Notes under the pieces: generated by a model
Seen by the model: only the letters and a program-made list of their open reading frames with translations
Told to the model about the DNA's origin: nothing
The model's database searches: none
Part shown: positions 22,501-31,003 of the stretch, in pieces
Numbering within the stretch: position 1 is the first letter of the stretch
Layout: every line of letters begins with the position of its first letter
Program-made: the position numbers and the translations under genes
Source: 66-474 sp051954935
Lineage (GTDB): Bacteria; Pseudomonadota; Gammaproteobacteria; Xanthomonadales; Rhodanobacteraceae
Direction: 5' to 3'
Length of the DNA: 64,000 nucleotides
Assembly (NCBI GenBank): GCA_051954935.1
Contig: JBQCHG010000063.1
Location: 1 to 64,000 of the forward strand

Positions 22501-23175
22501 TCACCGGTTCGCCGGGCCGCGCACCAGCCACCATGCGGATCGCCACATCCACAGCAGCACCAGCGCGATGACGGCCTTTTCGCCGAGCCCGCGCGGGATC
22601 GGTTCCACCAAGGCGTAAATCCAGAAATAAATCGCGGTGACTGCCGCCAGCATGAACGCCGACAGGAAGCGCTTGCGCCAGCGCGGATCGAGTCGCAGCC
22701 GCCAGGATTGCACCAGCATCGCTGTGGTCGCGCAGACGAACGTTCCGAACGCCGCCCACTCGTGGATCTTTCCGTGCAGTGTCGTCGGTGGCTCCTTTGG
22801 ATCGGTGAAATAGGCAGCGGTGAAGCACAGCGCGATTGCGGAGACGATGAACAGCGCGAGTGGCGCCACGTTGTGTGCGTGTCCGTCGAGTTCGCGATAC
22901 CAGCCGATGCCGAGCGCGGCCAGGCCGGGCGCCGGCGCGAAGAAGCCCGCCTGCACCCATGCGCCGTAAGGACCCTTGGCATAAAAGCTCAGCTGCACGG
23001 CCAGCCAGTTCAAGTCCGTGCGCAGGAACTGTGCCGCCAGGGAGATGATGGTGAGGATGGCGACGCCGGCAAGCGTGACGATGCCGCAGGCGCGTGCAAC
23101 GGGGTCGGTCGTGCCACGGAGGCCGCCGTGTGGCGGGCTACGCGGACCATGATGCGGGATATCGGATCGCGCCAT
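22501..23175 (-). CDS. DUF998-type integral membrane protein
   Basis: Start taken at ATG 23175, the first residue of MARSDIPHHGPRSPPHGG, because the upstream extension is not family-like; 224 residues. About six membrane helices are visible, with ACGIVTLAGVAILTIISLAA, AAQFLRTDLNWLAVQLSFYA and a C-terminal PIPRGLGEKAVIALVLLW. The sequence is a clear paralogue of the protein at 26985-27650 (shared FLRxDxNW, SFYxxGPYGxxVQA, PGLAALGxGWY, PRGLGEKxVIAL). Function of DUF998 proteins is unknown. It lies 40 bases upstream of the kinase gene. Confidence 0.75.
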   Translation of the reverse strand: MARSDIPHHGPRSPPHGGLRGTTDPVARACGIVTLAGVAILTIISLAAQFLRTDLNWLAVQLSFYAKGPYGAWVQAGFFAPAPGLAALGIGWYRELDGHAHNVAPLALFIVSAIALCFTAAYFTDPKEPPTTLHGKIHEWAAFGTFVCATTAMLVQSWRLRLDPRWRKRFLSAFMLAAVTAIYFWIYALVEPIPRGLGEKAVIALVLLWMWRSAWWLVRGPANR

Positions 23176-23298
23176 GCATTTCAGACGGCGCGACCGGACC
23201 GCCGCATCCACAGTAATGGGCCGCCCCCCGTATGCAATCACGTCGCGCGTGAATGTCGCGCGTGAATCCGGGCCTCCGATTCCATTTCTTCCGAAGTA

Positions 23299-24156
23299 TC
23301 AGCTCGTCGCGACGAGCATTTCCTCGGAATTGGCGGGCGGGCGAAGGCCGTCCGTCCGGTTCGCGAAGTAGCGTTCGGCCAGCATCGCCGCCGACACGTG
23401 CCGCGCTTCCCTGAAGCCCGCCTCGCGGGCCAGGGCCAGCATTTCGTTCGGCGTGAAGAAGCTGAGGAACGGCGTGCCACTTGCGCGTGCGCCTTCGGCC
23501 GCGCGCTCGACCGCAAAGCGGATGTCGGGTTCCAGCATTTCGATGGGCAGCATGAACGACATCGCGAGCGTGGAGCCCGGCGCGAGCGTCGCTACGCGGC
23601 GCAGCGTCGCCATGATCGCGTCACGGGTCAGATACATGCTGACGCCGGCGGAGGCCACGATCGCAGGTCGCGCGGACTCGAATCCCGCGCCCGCCAGCCG
23701 CTGCCACCAGTCGTCGCCCGCCTCGAAGTCGACGGGGACGAATCGCAGGAACGGCGGGATGCCGAGGCCCAGATCCAGGAGGCGCCGGCGTTTCCACTCC
23801 TGCGGGCCGGGCTGGTCGATCTCGAACACGCGCATGCGGGAAGCGAGCTCGGGCCGGCGCTGCGCGAACGTGTCCAGGCCCGCGCCGAGGATGACGTATT
23901 GCCCGACGCCATGCGCGGCCTGTTCCGTCACGAGGTCTTCGATGAAGCGGGCGCGCGCCAGGATGGACGCGCGGAACGGCCGCGTGAACGGACTCATGTC
24001 CGGACGGTCACGCCATCCGTCATCAGGCGCGGCCAGCTTCAGGCCGACTTCGTCCTCGAACACATGCGGCAGCGGGTCGGCCTGCACGTGCAGCGCCCGC
24101 CACAAGGCAGTGCGCACCGCGGTGTTGTCGGGGGCGATCAATTGCCTGGTGGGCAT
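23299..24156 (-). CDS. Class I SAM-dependent methyltransferase (LCM/TIGR00027-like)
   Basis: ATG 24156 follows a GAGGGA site and gives 285 residues; a longer frame to 24183 overlaps the upstream gene. The S-adenosylmethionine motif VILGAGLDTFAQRRP (near residue 95), the VFEIDQPGPQEWKRRRL segment with the ribose-binding acid, and IVASAGVSMYLTRDA, which parallels the EGLxMYL motif of leucine carboxyl methyltransferases, place it in the PPM1/LCM-like group common in actinobacteria and proteobacteria. The substrate is unknown. It lies 13 bases downstream of the VOC gene in a probable operon. Confidence 0.82.
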   Translation of the reverse strand: MPTRQLIAPDNTAVRTALWRALHVQADPLPHVFEDEVGLKLAAPDDGWRDRPDMSPFTRPFRASILARARFIEDLVTEQAAHGVGQYVILGAGLDTFAQRRPELASRMRVFEIDQPGPQEWKRRRLLDLGLGIPPFLRFVPVDFEAGDDWWQRLAGAGFESARPAIVASAGVSMYLTRDAIMATLRRVATLAPGSTLAMSFMLPIEMLEPDIRFAVERAAEGARASGTPFLSFFTPNEMLALAREAGFREARHVSAAMLAERYFANRTDGLRPPANSEEMLVATS

Positions 24157-24169
24157 GCGTGTTCCCTCG

Positions 24170-24553
24170 TCATGAATTCGCACTGATCATGACGTAATAC
24201 CCGTCGGGATCGCGCAAAGCAAATTCCTTGGTGCCGGTGTTGGGGCTCAGGTGCGGCTCTTCTTTGAGGTCTGCGACGAGCGTGCGTGCGCGTTGCAGCG
24301 CGCCGTCGAAATCATCCACGCGGAAGAACAGCAGCAGGCCGTTGCCGGGCGTCGCGGTGCCGGGGCTGGCGAGGGAAGGGTGCTCGTGCTCGCCCCACGC
24401 GTGCAGGCACAGCAGCACCGCGCCATCCGCATCGAGGATCTGCCCGAAGTAGTCGTGCGCCGGCGTCGTGACCGGCTGCCCGAGCAGCCGCTGGTACCAG
24501 GCGAAGCTGCGCGCCACGTCGCGAACACCGATGATGGTCCAGAGGCGGGTCAT
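24170..24553 (-). CDS. VOC (glyoxalase/dioxygenase) superfamily protein
   Basis: This 127-residue protein has two betaalphabeta-beta-beta halves typical of the VOC fold: IIGVRDVARSFAWYQRLLGQ at the start, VLLCLHAWGEHEH in the first half, and GNGLLLFFRVDDFDGALQRA and KEFALRDPDGYYVMIS in the second. The metal ligands of a classical glyoxalase are not all obvious, so an antibiotic-binding or structural role is as likely as catalysis. It precedes the methyltransferase gene by 13 bases. Confidence 0.82.
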   Translation of the reverse strand: MTRLWTIIGVRDVARSFAWYQRLLGQPVTTPAHDYFGQILDADGAVLLCLHAWGEHEHPSLASPGTATPGNGLLLFFRVDDFDGALQRARTLVADLKEEPHLSPNTGTKEFALRDPDGYYVMISANS

Positions 24554-25026
24554 AAGCGGTGCGGGTTGGGGTGAGCGCGGTTGGCGAATCCCAACATTGT
24601 ACGCAGCGCGGGAAAGCTGTTGGGGTTCGCAGAAAGCGCCACCCCACTTACGCGGGGCATTTAGGGCGGAACCGGCGAAGCCGTTTTCGCCGCATGTTCA
24701 TTCGGCGGAAGCCGCTGCGCGGATTCCGCCCTACGCGGGGTCAATCCTGTGTGCGAACACAGCCAGATACCGTTGGAATTACCGCCGCCCTGGAAACATT
24801 GCTTGTACGTGAGCAATGGACTGATCGAACGTCAATGGATGGTACTCATATCTAGCCAAAGATCCAGGTCCAAGAAGACGTTGGAAGCGACTATCGATCT
24901 CACCAGATTTGTCTGGATTAAAGACTGCGATTTTACGAAGAGGCGACTTACCAACGCTTCCAAGCGCGTACAAATGTCGGAAGAATGAATCGGTGTCTGG
25001 CAATGAGTAGCCCGCACTCTACAAAG
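24554..25026. other. Intergenic stretch with a hairpin repeat
   Basis: About 470 bases with no supported gene; short frames here lack ribosome sites and family-like sequence. The left part carries the inverted-repeat element at 24649-24740. The right part (about 24760-25010) is AT-richer than its surroundings and holds nothing recognised. Confidence 0.5.
24649..24740. repeat. Small inverted-repeat element with flanking direct repeats
   Basis: TAGGGCGGAA (24662-24671) and TTCCGCCCTA (24724-24733) are perfect inverted repeats, flanked by the direct repeat TACGCGGGG (24649-24657 and 24732-24740). Between them lie further GGCGAAGCCG-type hairpins. The form is that of a REP or MITE-like intergenic repeat. 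Confidence 0.6.
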
Positions 25027-26052
25027 CTAGGCTTCGCAAGGAATCGCCTGCTTCGAAAACGTGGCGAGGTCTATATTCGTCCCGCACACGATCACGCCGA
25101 CGCGCTGGCCTTGCAGTTTTTCGCGCAGCGGGCCGCAGAGCGCGGCGGTAGCGGAGGCGCCGGCCGGTTCCACGGCGAGTTTCATGTCGGCGAACAGCAG
25201 GCCCATCGCGCGCTGCATCGCCTCGTCATTGATCAGCACCAGTTCGTCCACGAAGCAGCGGGCGAGGCCGAAGCTGTAGGGCAGGGCGTAGGGCGCGCCG
25301 AGGCTGTCGGCGATGGTGTTGACCCTCTCGATGGATTGCGGCGAGCCCGCTTCGAAGCTGCGGCGCATGCTGTCGGCGCCTTCCGGTTCCACGCCGTACA
25401 CCTTGCACATGGGTTGCATCTGCTTCATCGCGCAACTGATGCCGGCGATCAGGCCGCCGCCGCCGATCGGCACGATCACCGCGTCGAGGTCGGGCACCTG
25501 CCGGCACAGTTCGTAGCCGACCGTGGCGGTGCCGAGCGCGGTGAGTTCGCCTTCGAAGGGATGGATGAAGGTGCGGCCTTCTTCCGCTTCGATGCGCTTG
25601 ACCGTGTCGAAGGCGTGGTGCACGTCGTCCACCAGCACGACTTCGGCGCCGTAGGCGCGGCACAGTGCCATGCGCGCGGGGTTGGCGGTTTTCGGCATCA
25701 CCACTTTCGCGGTCGTGCCGACGCTGCGCGCGGCGAAGGCGACCGCGATGGCGTGGTTGCCGGCACTGACCGCGGTGACGCCGCGCTGCTTCTGCTCGGC
25801 GGAGAGCGCCATGGCATTGAGCAGCGCGCCGCGCGCCTTGAAGGTGCCGGTGTACTGGAACAGCTCCAGCTTCAGGAAGACCTGGGTATCCGCGCCGGCG
25901 GCACGTGCGATCGCATCGCCGCGCCAGTTCCACACCGGTGTTTCGCGCACGCGCTCGCTTAAGCGCTCGCGCGCGGCGCGGATGTCGTCGAGGGAAGGGA
26001 AGTCCGCCACCGCGCCAATGTAATGCGCAGGTGGCGGATGCGGAAGGCTCAA
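25027..26052 (-). CDS. Serine/threonine dehydratase-like PLP enzyme
   Basis: The 341-residue protein is a fold-type II PLP enzyme: KLELFQYTGTFKARGALLN places the Schiff-base lysine at residue 72, SAGNHAIAVAFAA follows, and VPIGGGGLIAG (about residue 195) binds the cofactor phosphate. It lacks the C-terminal ACT-like regulatory domain of biosynthetic IlvA, so a catabolic threonine or serine dehydratase, or a hydroxyaspartate ammonia-lyase or racemase, fits. Several in-frame starts are possible near the N terminus. An inverted repeat element separates it from the CBS gene upstream. Confidence 0.85.
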   Translation of the reverse strand: MSLPHPPPAHYIGAVADFPSLDDIRAARERLSERVRETPVWNWRGDAIARAAGADTQVFLKLELFQYTGTFKARGALLNAMALSAEQKQRGVTAVSAGNHAIAVAFAARSVGTTAKVVMPKTANPARMALCRAYGAEVVLVDDVHHAFDTVKRIEAEEGRTFIHPFEGELTALGTATVGYELCRQVPDLDAVIVPIGGGGLIAGISCAMKQMQPMCKVYGVEPEGADSMRRSFEAGSPQSIERVNTIADSLGAPYALPYSFGLARCFVDELVLINDEAMQRAMGLLFADMKLAVEPAGASATAALCGPLREKLQGQRVGVIVCGTNIDLATFSKQAIPCEA

Positions 26053-26068
26053 AGCATCCAGGAACAGC

Positions 26069-26174
26069 CCCTCTCCCTCCGGGGGAGGGGTAGGGGTGAG
26101 GGTTCGGAATCGATGAAGTGGGACGGCATTGCCGAACCCTCACCCGCCCTTCGGGCCTCTCCCGGAGGGAGAGG
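26069..26174. repeat. Intergenic inverted-repeat element
   Basis: CCCCTCTCCCTCC at the left and GGAGGGAGAGGG at the right are inverted to each other, with an inner AGGGTTCGG/CCGAACCCT pair. The same CCCTCTCCC/GGGAGAGGG theme recurs after ppsR (30978-31003). This is a repeat family of the genome placed between two co-directional genes. Confidence 0.75.
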
Positions 26175-26182
26175 GAAAATGG

Positions 26183-26611
26183 CTAGTGCGGCGTGGACAC
26201 CCGGTTGGCGACTTCTTCCTTCAGCGAGCGCGCGTCGGTGGCTTGCAGGTCCGCCTGCGCGACGATGCCGCGCAGATTGCCGCTGCCGTCCACGACCGGC
26301 ATGCGGCGGATGCGGTGCGAGGCCATCATGCGCGCGCATTCCTCGACCGATGCGTTCTCGCCGCAGGATATCGCCGGCGAGGTCATGCAATCCTCTGCGG
26401 TGATCCGCGACGGGTTCTCGCCTTCGGCGACCGCGCGCACCACGATGTCGCGATCGGTGACCACGCCGACCAGCTTCCGGCTCTGGCCGTCGGTCTCCAC
26501 GACCGGCACTTCGCCGATGTCCTCGTCGCGCATCAGTTGCGCGATCTGCGACAACGATGCGTTGCGCGGACAGGCCTTGGGGTTGGGGGTCATGATGTCC
26601 TGGATGTCCAT
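26183..26611 (-). CDS. CBS-pair domain protein
   Basis: Start at ATG 26611 with GGAG upstream; 142 residues. Two CBS modules are visible: MTPNPKACPRNASLSQIAQL to VGVVTDRDIVVRAV, and CMTSPAISCGENASVEECAR to GIVAQADLQ. Stand-alone CBS pairs bind adenosyl ligands and often respond to stress or energy state; the partner is unknown. A short variable C-terminal tail follows. It lies alone between an inverted repeat and a small membrane-protein gene. Confidence 0.85.
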   Translation of the reverse strand: MDIQDIMTPNPKACPRNASLSQIAQLMRDEDIGEVPVVETDGQSRKLVGVVTDRDIVVRAVAEGENPSRITAEDCMTSPAISCGENASVEECARMMASHRIRRMPVVDGSGNLRGIVAQADLQATDARSLKEEVANRVSTPH

Positions 26612-26763
26612 GGGGTGCTCCTGCGATGTTGCTGGCCTGGATGCGCCGCTCCCCTTCGGGCGCGCGGCCATGGAAACACGCCACGCGTGCGCGCGGGATG
26701 AAGTGTGCGTTAGGTAAGTGGCTTGCAGGCAGGACCGAATGGCGCCCGCTTCCGCCGTCCGGA

Positions 26764-26967
26764 TCAGAAGCGCAGGAAATACGGCACCGCCATCAACGCG
26801 ACGCCGATCAGGAGCAGCAGCAGGGTGCCGGCGATGAAGTACGGATAAACCATCAGGGCCAGCCCGCACACAAGCGGCACGACCATCCGCTGGCGCTTGC
26901 CGTAGATGAAGAAGCCGACTCCGATCGAGCCGAACAGCAATCCCCAGAGCAGCGAGGCAGTGCTCAT
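26764..26967 (-). CDS. Small membrane protein
   Basis: From ATG 26967 the product is 67 residues with two or three hydrophobic helices (LLWGLLFGSIGVGFFIYG, VPLVCGLALMVYPYFIAG, LLLLLIGVALMAVPYF) and a short basic loop KRQR. It resembles the amino-acid-transport-like small membrane proteins found in many proteobacteria, but no function can be assigned. It lies 17 bases beyond the stop of the DUF998 gene, reading the same way, so it may be the last gene of the ppsA transcript. Confidence 0.65.
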   Translation of the reverse strand: MSTASLLWGLLFGSIGVGFFIYGKRQRMVVPLVCGLALMVYPYFIAGTLLLLLIGVALMAVPYFLRF

Positions 26968-26984
26968 GGCCGCGAGTATATCGG

Positions 26985-27650
26985 CTACGCGCGGTTGCGC
27001 CGGGGCGCGAGCCCCTCCGGGTATGAAGATCCAGGTGATCCACGCACCAGCCACCACGCGGCGCGCCACAGCCACAGCAGGATCAGGGCGATCACGATCT
27101 TCTCGCCGAGTCCGCGCGGGATCGGCTTGAACAGCGCGCTGGTCCACAGCGCGACGAAGGCGATGCACGCGAGCGGGAAAGCGGAGCGGAAGCGCGCGCG
27201 CCATCGCGCGTCCCCGCGCAAGCGCCAGGATTGCAGCAGCATCGCGACCGTGACGCACAGGAAGGTCGTGGCCGCCGCGACCACATGCAGGAGTCCATGC
27301 AGGGTATGCGACCCGCCCGGCACGTCGGTGGTCTTGACCGCGGTCACGCCCAGCGCCACTCCAGACACGACAAACAGCAGCAAGGGCGCGCTGCTGCGGG
27401 CCTGGCGTTCGAGCGCGACATACCAGCCGGCACCGAGCGCGGCGAGCCCGGGTACGAGCGCGAAGTAGCTGGCCTGCACCATGCCGCCGTAGGGGCCGAT
27501 CACGTAGAAGCTGAGCGGCATCCCGATCCAGTTGTAATCGCTGCGCAGGAATTGCACGGCCGTGCAGACCACCGCGAACGTGGCGACACCGAGCAGGGCG
27601 ATCGCGCCCAGCACGCGCGCGGTCCGGGCCCGGGCGCGTGCATCGTTCAT
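26985..27650 (-). CDS. DUF998-type membrane protein, coupled to ppsA
   Basis: The ATG at 27650 overlaps the ppsA stop (ATGA), so translation is coupled. The 221-residue product has about six membrane helices and is a paralogue of the protein at 22501-23175, sharing FLRSDYNW, SFYVIGPYGGMVQA, PGLAALGAGWY, LHG and PRGLGEKIVIALILLWLWR. Why a DUF998 protein follows PEP synthase is unclear; the coupling suggests the two are made together, perhaps without functional linkage. Confidence 0.78.
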   Translation of the reverse strand: MNDARARARTARVLGAIALLGVATFAVVCTAVQFLRSDYNWIGMPLSFYVIGPYGGMVQASYFALVPGLAALGAGWYVALERQARSSAPLLLFVVSGVALGVTAVKTTDVPGGSHTLHGLLHVVAAATTFLCVTVAMLLQSWRLRGDARWRARFRSAFPLACIAFVALWTSALFKPIPRGLGEKIVIALILLWLWRAAWWLVRGSPGSSYPEGLAPRRNRA

Positions 27651-30046
27651 GCAGCCTTTTTCTTCGCCAGCCGCAGCCAGGTGTCCACCACGGTATCGGG
27701 ATTGAGCGACACCGATTCGATGCCCTGGTCCATCAGCCATTCGGCGAGGTCCGGATGGTCGCTCGGGCCCTGGCCGCAGATACCGACGTACTTGCCCTTC
27801 GAGCGCGCGGTCTTGATCGCCATCGCGAGCAGCTTCTTCACCGCCGCGTTGCGCTCGTCGAACAGGTGCGCGATCACGCCCGAGTCGCGGTCCAGGCCCA
27901 GCGTCAACTGGGTGAGATCGTTGGAGCCGATCGAGAAGCCGTCGAAGATCTCCAGGAACTCGTCGGCCAGCAGCGCATTGGAAGGCAGCTCGCACATCAT
28001 GATGATCTTCAGCGGATGCTCGCCATTTGCGCTGGCGCCCTGCACCAGGCCGTTGGCGCGCAGCACCTCGACCACCTTGCGGCCTTCCTCCAGCGTGCGC
28101 ACGAACGGGATCATCACCCAGACGTTGTCCAGGCCCATCACCTCGCGCACTTTCTTCACCGCCTTGCATTCGAGGCCGAACGCGGCGGAGAAGCTTTCAT
28201 CCACGTAGCGCGACGCGCCACGGAACCCGAGCATCGGGTTCTCTTCGTGCGGTTCGTACTTGTTGCCGCCGAGCAGGTTGGCGTATTCATTGGACTTGAA
28301 GTCCGAGAGGCGCACGATCACCGGCTTGGGATTGACCGACGCCGCGATCGTGGCGATGCCCTCGGCGAGGCGATCCACGTAGAAGGACACCGGATCGGCG
28401 TAACCGGCGATGCGCTCGTCGATCTTCTTCTTCGTCTCCGCATCCTGCTTGTCGTATTCCAGCAGCGCGTTCGGATGCACGCCGATATGGCTGGCGATGA
28501 TCATCTCCAGTCGTGCCAGGCCGATGCCGGCGTTCGGCAGCTGGCCGAAGTCGAATGCGCGCTCGGGATTGGCGACGTTCATCATGATCTTCAGCGGGGC
28601 GGGCGGCATGTCGCCGAGGTCCGCGCTGGTCTTCTCGAACTTCAGCTTGCCTTCGTAGATGAAGCCGGTGTCGCCTTCGGCGCAGGACACGGTCACTTCG
28701 TGGCCGTCCGGGATGTCGGTGAGTGCGCAACCGGTGCCGACAACCGCCGGCACGCCCAGCTCGCGCGCGATGATCGCGGCATGGCAGGTGCGGCCGCCGC
28801 GGTTGGTGACGATCGCCGCGGCGCGCTTCATGATCGGCTCCCAGTCGGGGTCGGTCATGTCCGCGACCAGCACGTCGCCTTCCTTGAAGGTGTTCATCTG
28901 GTCGAGCGAGCGGATCACGCGCGCGCGGCCGGCGCCGATCTTCTGGCCGATCGCACGCCCCTCGCACAGCACCTCGCCGCGCTCCTGCAGCGCGTAACGC
29001 TCGAGCGTGGTGGCCTTGGCGCGCGACTTCACGGTTTCCGGGCGCGCCTGCACGATGTAGAGCTTGCCAGTGTCGCCGTCCTTGGCCCATTCGATGTCCA
29101 TCGGGCGCTTGTAATGTTCCTCGATGGTCAGCGCCTGCTTCGCCAGCGATTGCACGTCCTCGTCGCTGATGCAGAAACGGTTGCGCAGTTCCGCCGGGGT
29201 TTCCTCGATGCGCACGCGCTCGCCGGGCTTGTCGGAATACACCATGCGCTGCTGCTTGGAGCCCAGCGCGCGGCGCAGGATCGCGGGCTTGCCCGCGCGC
29301 AGCGTCGGCTTGTAGACGTAGAACTCGTCCGGATTCACCGCGCCCTGCACGACCATTTCGCCGAGGCCGTAGGAGCCCGTGATGAACACCACGTCGCGGA
29401 AACCGGATTCGGTATCCAGCGTGAACAGCACGCCGGAAGCACCAACGTTCGATCGCACCATCAACTGCACGCCGGCGGAGAGGAACACGTCCTCGTGTGC
29501 GAAGCCGTGGTGCACGCGGTAGGCGATCGCGCGGTCGTTGTAGAGCGAGGCGAAGACTTCCTTCACCTTGTGCAGCACGTCTTCGATGCCGCAGACGTTC
29601 AGGAAGGTTTCCTGCTGGCCGGCGAAGCTGGCGTCGGGCAAATCTTCGGCGGTGGCGGAAGAACGGACCGCCACGGCGATGTCGTCGGAGCCGGCATCCT
29701 TGCAGAGCTTCCTGTAGGCGTCCCGGATCGCCTGCTCCAGGTCCTTCGGCAAGGCCTCGTCCTCGATCCAGCCGCGGATCTGTTTGCCCGCGGCGGCGAG
29801 CGCATCCACGTTCTCGACATCGAGGTCCTTCATGCGCGCGGCGATGCGCTTGTCGAGGCCGGTGTCGTGCAGGTGCTGCTTGTAGGCATCCGCGGTCGTG
29901 GCGAAGCCGCCGGGCACCGACACCCCGAGTTCGGCCAGGTTGCCGATCATCTCGCCCAGGGACGCGTTCTTGCCGCCGACCTTGGCAAGGTCTTTCATGC
30001 CCAGGTTGTCCAGCCAAAGGACGAGTTCGCTCACGGCCATCTCCAT
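27647..30046 (-). CDS. ppsA: Phosphoenolpyruvate synthase
   Basis: PpsA makes PEP from pyruvate and ATP for gluconeogenesis. The 799-residue product is full length: an N-terminal ATP-grasp-like domain (GGKNASLGEMI, VAVRSSATAEDLP), the swivelling phosphohistidine domain with GGRTCHAAIIARELGVPAV (His422), and the C-terminal TIM barrel with GSNDLTQLTLGLDRD and GICGQGPSD (Cys757). Its divergent neighbour is the regulatory kinase/phosphorylase ppsR, with about 105 bases between the starts, which holds both promoters. Confidence 0.96.
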   Translation of the reverse strand: MEMAVSELVLWLDNLGMKDLAKVGGKNASLGEMIGNLAELGVSVPGGFATTADAYKQHLHDTGLDKRIAARMKDLDVENVDALAAAGKQIRGWIEDEALPKDLEQAIRDAYRKLCKDAGSDDIAVAVRSSATAEDLPDASFAGQQETFLNVCGIEDVLHKVKEVFASLYNDRAIAYRVHHGFAHEDVFLSAGVQLMVRSNVGASGVLFTLDTESGFRDVVFITGSYGLGEMVVQGAVNPDEFYVYKPTLRAGKPAILRRALGSKQQRMVYSDKPGERVRIEETPAELRNRFCISDEDVQSLAKQALTIEEHYKRPMDIEWAKDGDTGKLYIVQARPETVKSRAKATTLERYALQERGEVLCEGRAIGQKIGAGRARVIRSLDQMNTFKEGDVLVADMTDPDWEPIMKRAAAIVTNRGGRTCHAAIIARELGVPAVVGTGCALTDIPDGHEVTVSCAEGDTGFIYEGKLKFEKTSADLGDMPPAPLKIMMNVANPERAFDFGQLPNAGIGLARLEMIIASHIGVHPNALLEYDKQDAETKKKIDERIAGYADPVSFYVDRLAEGIATIAASVNPKPVIVRLSDFKSNEYANLLGGNKYEPHEENPMLGFRGASRYVDESFSAAFGLECKAVKKVREVMGLDNVWVMIPFVRTLEEGRKVVEVLRANGLVQGASANGEHPLKIIMMCELPSNALLADEFLEIFDGFSIGSNDLTQLTLGLDRDSGVIAHLFDERNAAVKKLLAMAIKTARSKGKYVGICGQGPSDHPDLAEWLMDQGIESVSLNPDTVVDTWLRLAKKKAA

Positions 30047-30151
30047 CGCCAGCGGATTTCAGAGTTCCCTATTGTCGCGGGGCGGGTGTGCATGAGACAA
30101 GCACGTGCCCGGCTCGGCTACACTGATCGTTCACCTTTGGACACCAGGGCG

Positions 30152-30973
30152 ATGAGCGAACGCAAGACGGTCTTCTTCGTCTCCGACTCCACCGGCATCA
30201 CGGCCGAGACCATCGGCAACTCGATCCTGGCGCAGTTCGAGGGCGTCAAGTTCGAGGGGCACCGCATCGCCTTCGTGGACAACAAGGAGAAGGCCGAGGC
30301 CGCCGCGCTGCGCATCAAGACCGTCTATGCCCAGAACGGCGAGCGGCCGATCGTCGTCAATACGGTGGTGGATACGGCGCTCTGCGAGATCATCGCCGAG
30401 TCCGGTGCGCTGATGATCGACGTGCTGGCGCCGTTCATCGGCACGCTGGAGCTGGAGCTGGGCACGCGGCGTTCGGGCGCGGTCAATCGCGCGCACGGCA
30501 TGGTGGATTTCGCCCAGTACGAAGCCCGCATCAACGCGACCAATTACGCGTTGGCGCACGATGACGGCGTTGATCCCAATTATCAGGAAGCCGACGTGGT
30601 GCTGGTGGGTGTGTCGCGGGTGGGCAAGACGCCGACGTGCCTGTACATGGCGCTGCATTACGGCATCAAGGCGGCGAATTACCCGCTCACCGAGGAAGAC
30701 CTCGAACGCGACATGTTGCCGGCGCGACTGAAGTCATGCCGAAACCGGCTGTTCGGCCTGACCATCGACGCGAACCGGCTGGCGCAGGTGCGCGAGGCGC
30801 GCCGGCCGGGCAGCGGCTACGCGAAACTCGAGCAGTGCAAGCGAGAACTGGTGCTGGCCGATCAGTTGTTCCGCCGCGAACACTTGCCTTCGCTCAACAC
30901 GACCTCCACATCCATCGAGGAGATCGCCAGCAAGATCCTTGCGCATCTGGGCATCGAGCGGCACATGTTTTGA
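30152..30973 (+). CDS. ppsR: PEP synthase regulatory protein (bifunctional kinase/phosphorylase)
   Basis: The start is ATG 30152, giving 273 residues, although the frame is open far upstream on the antisense side of ppsA. The DUF299 hallmarks are present: FFVSDSTGITAETIGNSIL, the P-loop GVSRVGKTPTCLYMAL at about 153-168, YPLTEEDLE, and RRPGSGYAKLEQCKREL. Such proteins inactivate PpsA by ADP-dependent phosphorylation and reverse it with phosphate. Divergent pairing with ppsA supports the name. A perfect hairpin follows the stop. Confidence 0.94.
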   Translation: MSERKTVFFVSDSTGITAETIGNSILAQFEGVKFEGHRIAFVDNKEKAEAAALRIKTVYAQNGERPIVVNTVVDTALCEIIAESGALMIDVLAPFIGTLELELGTRRSGAVNRAHGMVDFAQYEARINATNYALAHDDGVDPNYQEADVVLVGVSRVGKTPTCLYMALHYGIKAANYPLTEEDLERDMLPARLKSCRNRLFGLTIDANRLAQVREARRPGSGYAKLEQCKRELVLADQLFRREHLPSLNTTSTSIEEIASKILAHLGIERHMF

Positions 30974-30977
30974 TTTT

Positions 30978-31003
30978 CCCCTCTCCCGCAAGCGGGAGAG
31001 GGG
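30978..31003 (+). terminator. Hairpin after ppsR (terminator-like repeat)
   Basis: CCCCTCTCCCGC and GCGGGAGAGGGG form a perfect 12-bp stem with an AA loop, five bases after the ppsR stop. There is no T-run on the plus strand, so intrinsic termination is uncertain; it belongs to the same repeat family as 26069-26174. Confidence 0.5.

Noticed and set aside
24749..24988. A 79-codon frame in the intergenic region
   Set aside because: No ribosome site, no recognisable domain, and an overlapping frame of similar length on the other strand.
27638..30151. A very long plus-strand frame running into ppsR
   Set aside because: It is antisense to ppsA, has no family-like sequence before the ppsR start, and is open only because of GC-rich codon use in ppsA.
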